Shown: positions 1 to 6,684 of the stretch, piece after piece
Layout of the letters: the number at the start of each line of letters is the position of its first letter
How positions within the stretch are numbered: the stretch's first letter is position 1
Origin: DTU063 sp001512695
GTDB lineage: Bacteria; Bacillota; Thermosediminibacteria; Thermosediminibacterales; Tepidanaerobacteraceae
Length of the DNA stretch: 11,693 bases
Direction of reading: 5' to 3'
Assembly (NCBI GenBank): GCA_049658265.1
Contig: JBASOM010000077.1
Location: 1 to 11,693, forward strand
The notes under the pieces: model-generated
Database searches by the model: none
Seen by the model: only the letters and a program-made list of their open reading frames with translations
Told to the model about the DNA's origin: nothing
Made by a program: the position numbers and the translations under genes

Positions 1-1
1 T

Positions 2-1066
2 GATATCCTGGCCATGATAAAGCAGAGCAAACCCTTGACGGATGAATCCAAATTCAGCGACATGAGCGGAATGGCCCGCAAAAACAACAAATTAATCATT
101 ATCGAAACCGATGGTAGCAAAAGGGAACTTAACTTCGCATATGACACCCTTTATGAAATAGGATATGTAGATGAAGATGGAAGAAAGCTTGAGCCCGATT
201 ACAGTTTCTTCAGGTACCTTGCGGATTTAAACGAGTATGCAAATCCCGACACGGATGTCGAAGAGCAGGTGCTGCAGCTGTTTGAAAAATATAACTGGAC
301 TGTAGACTACAGGATAAGCACTTTAAAGGAAAAGTTGCCCGGCAATCTTAAACACAAGGCGGGAGAATACCCGGTAAAGATTTATTGGGCCTATAACAAT
401 GAACTGTCAAGGGAAATAGGGCTTGATTTTGCCGATTACCTGGGAAAGGATATTGTTGCAGAGATTTATAGGCTGCGGGAGCCCCTTCCCGATTTCTTGG
501 AACCGAGACGAGACGCAAGGGGCATTGTCTTAAAACATAATGGCGAAATTATCGGAGCCTATATTGATGCCGGCAGGCACTATTCCTTCGCATGTTCCCT
601 CAATAGAAAGAGTTTAAAGGAGATCACCGGCAAGGAATGGGATGAGTGGATTGCAGATTATATAGATTATGAGGATGAACTGGAAATTAAGCTGTCCCAA
701 ATGGAACCTGAAGATATCATAAGGGAGTACTTTAATGCCTTGGACAGGAACGATGTTAAAACCGTACGGGCATGTTTGACGAGGAAAAATCTCTCTCTCC
801 ACTTATCTACAAATTTAGACAATCAATACCTTTTTAACAAGGAGGATAATATCGACTACAACATCAAAAGCGCTAAGTTATTAGAGCTAAGGGAGATAAC
901 TGCCTTAAGCGATGAACCGGGGGTGCTGGAGTACCAGGTTGAAGTCCATTTTGATTTCAAAAAGGCAATAACCTCAGAAGATGGAGTCTGGCCGCGATTT
1001 GTCATGTTAAAGAAAGAAACAGAAAAGAGCGGCTGGAGAATAGACGGCATTGGAACCGGGCCATGA
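2..1066 (+). CDS. Hypothetical protein, DUF4830/DUF4829-like, 5' end outside window
   Basis: The frame is open back to base 2, so the first ATG at 14 is probably internal and the true start, perhaps with a signal peptide, lies upstream of the window. Counting from ATG 14 there are 350 residues. Residues about 85-200 hold a block with YNxELSREIGLDFADYLGK and a later RGIVLKHNGEIIGAYIDAG stretch, which resembles DUF4830. Residues about 230-350 start with a helix (PEDIIREYFNALDRNDV) and end in a tryptophan-containing strand (GWRIDGIG), like the NTF2/SnoaL-shaped DUF4829. Both family calls are from memory of consensus patterns and no catalytic residue can be named. Such proteins are usually extracytoplasmic in Firmicutes, but function is unknown. 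The TGA stop at 1064-1066 is also the first three bases of a palindromic-repeat half-copy. Confidence 0.7.
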   Translation, partial: DILAMIKQSKPLTDESKFSDMSGMARKNNKLIIIETDGSKRELNFAYDTLYEIGYVDEDGRKLEPDYSFFRYLADLNEYANPDTDVEEQVLQLFEKYNWTVDYRISTLKEKLPGNLKHKAGEYPVKIYWAYNNELSREIGLDFADYLGKDIVAEIYRLREPLPDFLEPRRDARGIVLKHNGEIIGAYIDAGRHYSFACSLNRKSLKEITGKEWDEWIADYIDYEDELEIKLSQMEPEDIIREYFNALDRNDVKTVRACLTRKNLSLHLSTNLDNQYLFNKEDNIDYNIKSAKLLELREITALSDEPGVLEYQVEVHFDFKKAITSEDGVWPRFVMLKKETEKSGWRIDGIGTGP

Positions 1067-1100
1067 ATATTTTGGGACAGGTACAAAAAATTCATGAGCG
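1064..1100 (+). repeat. Palindromic element, half copy (copy A)
   Basis: The sequence begins TGAATATTTT and continues with GGGACAGGTACAAAAAATTC, which matches the left arm of the fuller copies at 9967 and 11649. The expected right arm (GTACCCGTCCC then TAATTATTCA) is not found in the next 80 bases, so this is a half or decayed copy. It overlaps the stop codon of the upstream gene. The rest of the gap to 1228 shows no convincing promoter, terminator or RNA. Confidence 0.65.
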
Positions 1101-1228
1101 TTAGAGACAGCACCCTGTTTTTATTTACTGGGAATGAGAAAAACAAAAGAAGAGCTATAAAACATGATTAGTTCCAAATATGATAAAATTATTTTTGTGA
1201 GCATTGTTTTAAGAAATGAGTGTGAACC

Positions 1229-2122
1229 ATGGACACTAATAAACGCGGTCTGATTTTAGTCATTATAGGCACCCTATGTTGCAGCACAAGTCCCGTAATA
1301 ACAAGATTTGTTGTAGACCTCCCATCTGGGCAAATAGCATTTTTTAGGCTGCTCTTTTCAGCGTTTTTTATTTTTGTCCTGGCAAAAGTCAGCAAGAGTC
1401 GGCTTGTGATAGACTCAAAGGACATTATTAAGTTCTTGTACTATGGCCTTGTTACTGCCCTCCACTTTTTGCTTTACATAGCCTCGCTTAAGTATACTAC
1501 CATTGCCCACGCACTGTGCATTGTTTATACCTCACCTGTCATTATAGCGATCCTATCGGCCTTGTGGTTTAAAGAACCGCTGCCCGGCCATAAATATGTT
1601 GGTATTTTTGTGGTAATATTGGGAATCGTTATCCTGGCGAGTTTTGAACCGTTGCTTACTAGAGAAATGATTATCGGTGACATTTTGGCTTTCGGCTCCG
1701 CTATATGCCTTTCCCTATACTCTATAGCCGGCCGGAAAGAGCGGAATCGTTATGAGCTCTTACAATATGTGTTTTGGGTATACCTTTTAGCATCGATTTT
1801 TCTGCTACCTGTTGCCTTAAGTAACTTTACAGTGCCACAAACTTTTAAACACTGGATTTTTCTCCTGCTACTAGCTCTCATACCAAACACCTTAGGCCAT
1901 ACTCTTTATAATGCCGGCTTGCGTTACACCCATGCTGCTTATGCCAATTTAATATTAACTCAGGAAATCACCCTGGGGACACTCCTTGGATATATATTCT
2001 TAAGAGAGCCTGTAGGGAAAAACGCCATAATCGGCATAGCAGTGATGATTTTTGGGATATACCAGGTTTTGTTTGATAAAAAGCCCGGAGACAAGTTGAA
2101 AAAGATGCAAGAAGAATGTTAA
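1229..2122 (+). CDS. EamA/DMT-family membrane transporter
   Basis: This is a 297-residue polytopic membrane protein of the drug/metabolite transporter superfamily, predicted to export or exchange a small metabolite; the substrate cannot be inferred. It shows the tandem EamA architecture with about ten hydrophobic helices. The first repeat spans roughly residues 7-137, starting with a glycine/serine-rich helix and containing the TSPVIIAILSALWFKEPL signature at the end of the fourth helix. The second spans about 150-285 and has the matching LTQEITLGTLLGYIFLREPV segment. Length is normal for the family. ATG 1229 is the first in-frame start; the ribosome site is weak, with only a purine run about 12 bases upstream. 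It is monocistronic by spacing: 162 bases from the previous gene and 84 from the next. Confidence 0.93.
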   Translation: MDTNKRGLILVIIGTLCCSTSPVITRFVVDLPSGQIAFFRLLFSAFFIFVLAKVSKSRLVIDSKDIIKFLYYGLVTALHFLLYIASLKYTTIAHALCIVYTSPVIIAILSALWFKEPLPGHKYVGIFVVILGIVILASFEPLLTREMIIGDILAFGSAICLSLYSIAGRKERNRYELLQYVFWVYLLASIFLLPVALSNFTVPQTFKHWIFLLLLALIPNTLGHTLYNAGLRYTHAAYANLILTQEITLGTLLGYIFLREPVGKNAIIGIAVMIFGIYQVLFDKKPGDKLKKMQEEC

Positions 2123-2206
2123 TAAAATTGTATTGCTGCGACCCCCATTATTCAATGCTCCTAACATGTGTGGCATGATTTTATTTTATATTATCGGAGG
2201 TTATTA

Positions 2207-3247
2207 ATGAAAGTATATTACAACAGTAGTTTGTGGAGCAAGGGCAGAGGCCTTTGGGGATGGCCACAGAGGGTAAATTGGCAATTTGATTACGCTGGGG
2301 CAAAGCGCTATATCCCCGCTATATATCGCTTCTCCAAGGGCATCGCCTTTGACGTTATTACAATTTTGGATGAAGAAAAGCTCAAAAAGTTTCTTGAAAG
2401 AAATGAAATAGCCGAAGGGAAGGAACTTTCGCCTTTACAAAAGCGTCTAATAGAGCAGGAACACCCTTGCCAGGATCTGGCGATAAGCAGAATTTGGATA
2501 AATGGAAAGCAGGTACTAGGCGGATACTCATCTAGCTACAGGATATGCATACCCTGGCTTGAGCAGGAAGAAGCGCTAAAGCCGGTGCGAAGAGCCTATT
2601 CGTTTATTCTAAAAGATAGCACTCCTTTTGCTTGCCAGCGATACTCTGTGCCGTATCCGGAAACGGACTCAAAATATCAAAAGCTGCTGCGCCTTTTGCG
2701 TTTGGAGAAAGTGAAAAGTATAAGGCTGTCCACCTTTCCTGTCAAGCGGCTTTACCCTCTGGATATCCGTTTTAAAATGTCGGCAGGTGAAAGGGAAAAG
2801 GAGATTCATTTCATTCATCCATTAACGGGGACACAACACAAACTCTATTTGCAAAATGCCAGTTCAATAAAGGTGCCCCTTGGAGAAGCTTTAAAACGGG
2901 ATCTATACATCATGCAGGCAATGTACGAAATAGAGCCTGCATTGCCTCAAAGCGATAGTCTACAGTTTGACAGCAGTTTTCAGTATACTGAAGAACCTGA
3001 GGTATTGGGCGATATATACAGCCCCAGTGCTGTGGCCTCAATCGGCATCATCGGCGGAGCAGACGGGCCAACCTCGATTTTCATCTCATCAAAGGAAAGT
3101 GGCAAAACTGTGCCCTGCGGTATGCACGGACTGCCGTTACATAGCTGCTATTCTGTACCAAGTTTTCAAAAGGAAAATGCCTCTCTCTTTCACCTTGAAG
3201 GTATAAATACTATACTTTATGACAGCGAAGAATTTAACTTACAATAG
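2207..3247 (+). CDS. Unknown protein with Na+-decarboxylase beta-subunit signature
   Basis: This is a 346-residue protein. ATG 2207 is chosen because GGAGG (2196-2200) lies six bases upstream; an earlier in-frame ATG at 2168 has no ribosome site. The bulk (1-265) is soluble-looking, with no signal peptide or membrane helix, is rich in aromatic and basic residues, and matches no family I recognise. Residues 278-293 read ASIGIIGGADGPTSIF followed by I, essentially the conserved core of OadB/GcdB/MmdB, the membrane subunits of Na+-translocating decarboxylases. The aspartate (here D286) is thought to act in Na+ binding there. The other membrane helices of those proteins are absent, so it cannot be a complete pump. 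Just downstream, C304-x2-H307-x4-H312-x-C314 looks like a metal site. Automatic pipelines may mislabel such proteins as decarboxylase beta subunit. Function is unknown. Confidence 0.8.
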   Translation: MKVYYNSSLWSKGRGLWGWPQRVNWQFDYAGAKRYIPAIYRFSKGIAFDVITILDEEKLKKFLERNEIAEGKELSPLQKRLIEQEHPCQDLAISRIWINGKQVLGGYSSSYRICIPWLEQEEALKPVRRAYSFILKDSTPFACQRYSVPYPETDSKYQKLLRLLRLEKVKSIRLSTFPVKRLYPLDIRFKMSAGEREKEIHFIHPLTGTQHKLYLQNASSIKVPLGEALKRDLYIMQAMYEIEPALPQSDSLQFDSSFQYTEEPEVLGDIYSPSAVASIGIIGGADGPTSIFISSKESGKTVPCGMHGLPLHSCYSVPSFQKENASLFHLEGINTILYDSEEFNLQ

Positions 3248-3524
3248 TGTGTTAGCGTGTAACAATAGTTTTAAACAGTTTTTTGATATATACGAGAACA
3301 GCTTTAAATGCAAAGAAATCAAGCATTTTAAAATAGTTGCCAAGGGTTTTCTTTTTAGTTTTGCTATTGAAAGTGCGCAATTGTTTAGTGCCTTTTGGGG
3401 ATGCTTATCATCAAGAAGCTTTGATGTCACTGACTTGATTACTAATACTTCCGGTTCTTTATTAGGATTTTTATTTTTTATGATTTTAAAGCCAATCATC
3501 CCTAGAATATTAAACGAGGAATAA
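3219..3524 (+). pseudogene. VanZ-like C-terminal remnant
   Basis: The reading frame encodes 101 residues whose C-terminal two thirds match the end of VanZ-family membrane proteins. There is a helix GFLFSFAIESAQLF (43-56), then R66-S-F-D69-V-T-D72-L-I-T-N76-T-S-G79-S-L-L-G83, the family signature, and a last helix. Full VanZ-like proteins are usually about 150-200 residues with four to five helices; the first helices are missing here. The frame only opens at about 3207 inside the preceding gene, which overlaps the candidate ATG 3219 by 29 bases, and no good ribosome site precedes it. I read it as a 5'-truncated gene. It could alternatively be a short expressed two-helix protein. VanZ itself gives low-level teicoplanin resistance, but most homologues have unknown roles. 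Confidence 0.6.
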
Positions 3525-3599
3525 CACTAGGGAAATTGATCAAATAAAATCCAAGTAGAAAAAATACCCGGATAAAAATACATGAAAGGTTGACATACT

Positions 3600-4631
3600 T
3601 TGAATGCAAAACAACTACTTGCTTGTTTACTAATAATATTAACAGTACTTCTTGCTGCCTGTGGCAGTACAGCTCTTAAAGAACCTGTTCAAACAACCGA
3701 AGCTGAGACCGGTTTAAAAGTTCATTTTCTTGATGTGGGACAAGCTGACTGTATCTTAATCCAAGCCCCTACAGGGGAAAACATGCTCATCGATGCAGGG
3801 AACAACGATGATGCAGATATGATAGTTACATACCTTAATGCCAAAGGCGTAAAGAAGATCGATGTTTTAGTCGGGACACATCCTCACGAAGACCATATAG
3901 GTAGTTTAGACACGGTCATAGATACATATGATATAGGAAAAGTATACATGCCCAGGGTGACCCACACCACAAAGACCTTTGAAGATGTTTTAATCGCAAT
4001 TAAGAATAAAGGCTTAAAGATAGCAGCTGCAAAAGCTGGAGAGATTATCGACTTTTCACCTAACACAAGAGTAGAAATCCTGGCCCCAAACAGCCCGGAA
4101 TACGATGACCTTAACAACTATTCGGCAGTAATAAAACTTACATACGGCAATACATCTTTTCTCTTTACGGGAGATGCAGAGGATATTTCAGAAAATGAAA
4201 TGCTGGCCAGTGGCTATGACCTGAAAGCCGATGTTTTAAAGCTAGGCCACCATGGTTCTAGCACATCCAGTACCGAAGCATTTCTGGCTGCAGTCAAGCC
4301 CTCTTATGGGGTAATCAGTGTCGGCAAAGGAAATGACTACGGCCATCCCCATGAAGAAGTTTTAACTAGACTCGAACAGGCCGGTATCGAAATATACCGC
4401 ACCGATGAATCGGGAACCGTGCTTTTTGCCACAGACGGAGACCATATCGTAATAAAAACTGAAAAAACAGGCCGGACTGCTAAAGATGTTACCGTTTATA
4501 TTACAAAGACCGGCAAGAAGTATCATATGGGTGACTGCAATTTGCTGAAAGATAGCAGGGTGCCCATAAAACTTTCCGAGGCCAAAACAAGGGGCTATGA
4601 GCCCTGCAAAAGCTGTAAGCCGCCCCAATAA
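3600..4631 (+). CDS. Lipoprotein ComEC-like MBL hydrolase with Ada-type zinc module
   Basis: This is a 343-residue secreted, lipid-anchored metallo-beta-lactamase-fold hydrolase resembling the C-terminal domain of the DNA-uptake protein ComEC. TTG 3600 is the start, because AAAGG (about 3585-3589) is correctly placed and nearby ATGs are out of frame or stop at once. The N-terminus is a signal peptide ending in lipobox LAAC21. Metal-site motifs are H94-P-H96-E-D98-H99, G191-D192 and H217-H218. A C-terminal module (about 300-342) has YH309-x3-C313 and PC336-x2-C339-KP, like the zinc-binding domain of Ada. That module is known to recur on secreted MBL and nuclease proteins. No ComEC transmembrane channel is present, so this is not the transporter itself. 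It could be an extracellular nuclease or phosphodiesterase, but the substrate is not shown. It is followed 11 bases later by a DUF3006 gene, a common partner. Confidence 0.88.
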   Translation: MNAKQLLACLLIILTVLLAACGSTALKEPVQTTEAETGLKVHFLDVGQADCILIQAPTGENMLIDAGNNDDADMIVTYLNAKGVKKIDVLVGTHPHEDHIGSLDTVIDTYDIGKVYMPRVTHTTKTFEDVLIAIKNKGLKIAAAKAGEIIDFSPNTRVEILAPNSPEYDDLNNYSAVIKLTYGNTSFLFTGDAEDISENEMLASGYDLKADVLKLGHHGSSTSSTEAFLAAVKPSYGVISVGKGNDYGHPHEEVLTRLEQAGIEIYRTDESGTVLFATDGDHIVIKTEKTGRTAKDVTVYITKTGKKYHMGDCNLLKDSRVPIKLSEAKTRGYEPCKSCKPPQ

Positions 4632-4642
4632 GGAGGAATTTT

Positions 4643-4840
4643 ATGAACCTTATCATAGACCGCTTTGAAGGCGATTATGCTGTTGTTGAACTGCCCGATA
4701 GGACTTTTGTGAACATACCCAAAAAAGCCCTTCCCGAAGAAGCAAAAGAAGGGGATATAATCACCATTACCGTAAACAAAAGCGAGACGGAAAGACGGAA
4801 GGATAATATAAGAAAGCTGGCCGACGATTTGTGGGAATAA
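4643..4840 (+). CDS. DUF3006 family small protein
   Basis: This is a 65-residue protein. It opens with a short beta-rich segment (LIIDRFEGDYAVVELPDRTF), then P-K-K-A-L-P-E-E-A-K-E-G-D, the typical DUF3006 pattern, and ends in a charged helix. Length is normal for the family. AGGAGG begins at the last base of the upstream stop codon and lies seven bases before ATG 4643, so it is almost certainly translated from the same message as the MBL lipoprotein. The family is of unknown function; a small beta-barrel and frequent pairing with ComEC-like MBL genes are what is known. No signal peptide is present, so it would stay in the cytoplasm while its partner is exported, which makes direct partnership uncertain. 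Confidence 0.9.
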   Translation: MNLIIDRFEGDYAVVELPDRTFVNIPKKALPEEAKEGDIITITVNKSETERRKDNIRKLADDLWE

Positions 4841-4869
4841 AGCCAAGAATTCAGGGGTTGTTTATAAAA

Positions 4870-5252
4870 ATGAAAAACAGATTCTGTGTAGCCGTCATTA
4901 TTGTCTGTATCATCTTAATCGGCTGTTCAAACAATCTATCTTTAGAGCAGGCTAGTTCGTCTGAAGAAAACGGTGAGACTTTAGATTCTTCTTATACCAA
5001 AGAAGAATATGAACAAGGGCTCGAGGGGTACTTCGACATTGAAAATGAAGAAGGTATTTATGCACGCAACATAATCTCCTGGAACACGGAAACCGGAGAG
5101 GAGAAAGTGATTTTGAAAAGGAAAGCGGCAAAGCGGTGGAATTTAAAAATAACGAGTCAAGTTATACCCAAAAAAATCTTCTCTTTGTCAGTGAAGATTG
5201 TGGTGAAATAGTATATTATAAGCTAAATAAACTTGAAGAATCAGCCGATTAA
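4870..5252 (+). pseudogene. Small lipoprotein gene with an apparent frameshift
   Basis: ATG 4870, preceded by AGGGG (4853-4857), starts a signal peptide with lipobox LIGC and then an acidic linker. Read straight through, the frame ends at 5211 with a basic, protein-unlike tail. From about 5100-5120 the minus-one frame instead gives a well-formed tail (ESGKAVEFKNNESSYTQ, LLFVSEDCGEIVYYKLNK) and ends with TAA at 5250-5252. This suggests a single-base deletion near the GATTTTGAAAAGG run (5109-5121). The rebuilt protein would be about 127 residues. No canonical -1 slippery heptamer is present in the zero frame, so programmed frameshifting is unlikely; a sequencing error is possible. The family is not recognised. 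Confidence 0.6.
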
Positions 5253-5308
5253 TACTGGACCTTTTAGTATCTAAATGAAAATAGAAAACAGCCCAGGGAG
5301 GAATCGTG

Positions 5309-5974
5309 ATGTGTGGAAGTTTTCTGCTCATGGCTTTATATAGCGATTTAATTAAGTACTATTCCATTGACGTGGAAGCCTTATGGGAATATGTGCCCGG
5401 TGATTATTTTCCGAATAGAAACGCCCCTATTGTAATCGATGACGGAAAAAGGATGCTGCAGTTTGCAAAATGGGGTTTTCCATTTAGCGGGAAGAGCAGG
5501 CCGGTTATCAATGCAAGGGCCGAAACTGTAACGAGCAAGCCCATGTTCAAAAGCTCTTTTTTTTACAGGAGATGCGTCATTCCCGCTAACGGTTTTTATG
5601 AGTGGAAGCAGGAGGAAAGTGGGAAAAAAGCAAAATACAGGATCGGCCTGCGGGATGAACCCTTAATATCACTAGGGGGAATATACAAAATATCACGGGA
5701 TGAAAATTCAATAGAACAAGTGACCTTTGTAATCATAACCACCGAAGCAAATGAACAATTAAAGCCCGTACATCACCGCATGCCTCTAATTGTAAGAAAA
5801 GAGCAACTGGATTTGTGGCTAAATAACAGTACTCCGCAAAAGCATATTATGAGCATCCTTGCAAATGATACTTACGATGGTGCTTTAGTTATAGATAAAG
5901 AGACTAAAGAGGAGGCAAGCGATTCGCCGAAAGATTCCGGCGGCGAGAACCCGGATCAAATAAGTCTCTTTTGA
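5309..5974 (+). CDS. SRAP domain abasic-site DNA-protein crosslink protein (YedK/HMCES type)
   Basis: This is a 221-residue protein that binds abasic sites in single-stranded DNA by a thiazolidine crosslink through its N-terminal cysteine. The start is ATG 5309, not the GTG three bases earlier, because methionine removal must expose C2; AGGGAGG (5295-5301) lies seven bases upstream. Conserved residues by family pattern are C2, N68 in VINARAET, E98 in PANGFYEW, and H155 in HHRMP, equivalent to the catalytic set in YedK (C2, N75, E105, H160). The catalytic domain ends near residue 190. After an acidic linker (EEASDSPKDSGGENPD) the last five residues are QISLF, which fits the bacterial beta-clamp binding pattern Q-x-S/D-L-F. 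It stands alone with no SOS box identified. Confidence 0.95.
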   Translation: MCGSFLLMALYSDLIKYYSIDVEALWEYVPGDYFPNRNAPIVIDDGKRMLQFAKWGFPFSGKSRPVINARAETVTSKPMFKSSFFYRRCVIPANGFYEWKQEESGKKAKYRIGLRDEPLISLGGIYKISRDENSIEQVTFVIITTEANEQLKPVHHRMPLIVRKEQLDLWLNNSTPQKHIMSILANDTYDGALVIDKETKEEASDSPKDSGGENPDQISLF

Positions 5975-6004
5975 GAAAATCTAGCAAAGAATTGGATGAA
6001 AGCT

Positions 6005-6067
6005 GAGGAGGATGAAGCTTTGAAGGAGTATTCTTACGGATATATACACTCTACGTGGGTGTCGTAA
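6005..6067 (+). other. Orphan ribosome site with TTG start; possible gene stub
   Basis: A very strong GAGGAGG (6005-6011) is followed eight bases later by TTG 6020, which opens 15 codons and stops at 6065, inside the 3' end of the minus-strand endonuclease gene. The strength and spacing of the site look like a real translation start. The simplest reading is the first codons of a gene downstream of the SRAP gene that was cut off when the restriction-modification set arrived. A chance purine run is the alternative. Confidence 0.35.
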
Positions 6068-6684
6068 TATTCATTAATAAAAGTTCGCATGTTGAGCCCC
6101 TCTTGCCTAGGGGTAAAGATATGCTCATCCCCCTTTAAAATATAAATGCCATGAATCTTGTTATGCTCAGGGAAACCATTGTAAACTATAAAATAAGTAG
6201 AATCTAAGCCCACGTGGGATTGGTTAATTGTCAGGCTAAATTTTTTTGACCTGCTTCCTTTTATTTCCCATCGTGAACCATCTATGACGCGTTTCAAATC
6301 ATTAGAACCATCACCATCAGTAAAGTATCTACCATTTTTCAAATATGATTCTACGCAAACAGAAACGATATTTGATATGGTGTGTCCTCTTAATTTATTT
6401 TTCCTCATTTTGGATTCCCAGGCAAGATCAAATGCACTTTGGAAATGCTGGTCTTTAAGTGTTGTATAAAGATCCGCGGCACAACTAATTTGACTGAAGA
6501 AATCCGGCAAGTTATTTTCAAATATGGAACTTATGACCTTTGAAGGCGGATTTGCCTTCAGATTAATTTGTAACATAAAAGTATCTAAAAACCTTCCAAT
6601 AAACTCCACGTCTCTGAATGCTTTTTTTATACCATCAATTATTTCTAGCTTCTCTTCTTTAGCAAGCAGGTTTAAATCAGGCAC
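6034..6684 (-). CDS. Type II restriction endonuclease (putative)
   Basis: This 216-residue protein is encoded directly after a DNA methyltransferase, which is the main reason for the call. It has a plausible PD-(D/E)xK nuclease centre at D135-G-S-R-W-E140-I-K142, preceded by acidic residues D123 and D125 and helix residue E112. No named enzyme is recognised, so specificity is unknown. The start is GTG (6684, read on the minus strand), eight codons beyond which the frame is well formed; its ribosome site GAGGAGGGAGG lies inside the methyltransferase gene, and the two genes overlap by 13 bases. That makes endonuclease translation dependent on, or coupled to, the methyltransferase message. No controller (C) protein gene or Vsr gene is adjacent. 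Confidence 0.75.
   Translation of the reverse strand: MPDLNLLAKEEKLEIIDGIKKAFRDVEFIGRFLDTFMLQINLKANPPSKVISSIFENNLPDFFSQISCAADLYTTLKDQHFQSAFDLAWESKMRKNKLRGHTISNIVSVCVESYLKNGRYFTDGDGSNDLKRVIDGSRWEIKGSRSKKFSLTINQSHVGLDSTYFIVYNGFPEHNKIHGIYILKGDEHIFTPRQEGLNMRTFINEYYDTHVECIYP

Noticed and set aside
2123..2206. Terminator or repeat copy between the EamA transporter and the next gene
   Set aside because: Only a lone ATTATTCA and a short CATG repeat are present; there is no GGGAC block, stable stem or T run.
2207..3247. Calling this gene an oxaloacetate/glutaconyl-CoA decarboxylase beta subunit
   Set aside because: Only one short signature segment is shared; the protein has no multi-helix membrane body and no alpha, gamma or biotin-carrier subunit genes are nearby.
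3499..3533. Seven-base inverted repeat TCCCTAG/CTAGGGA around the stop of the VanZ remnant, considered as a terminator
   Set aside because: The loop is 21 bases and no T run follows, so an intrinsic terminator is not supported; left as a chance or minor hairpin.
3600..4631. Calling this gene ComEC, the DNA-uptake channel
   Set aside because: It contains only the hydrolase domain behind a lipoprotein signal; the competence transmembrane domain is missing.
5107..5121. Programmed -1 ribosomal frameshift in the small lipoprotein gene
   Set aside because: No X XXY YYZ heptamer fits the zero-frame codons here and no downstream stem or internal ribosome site was evident; mutation or sequencing error is simpler.
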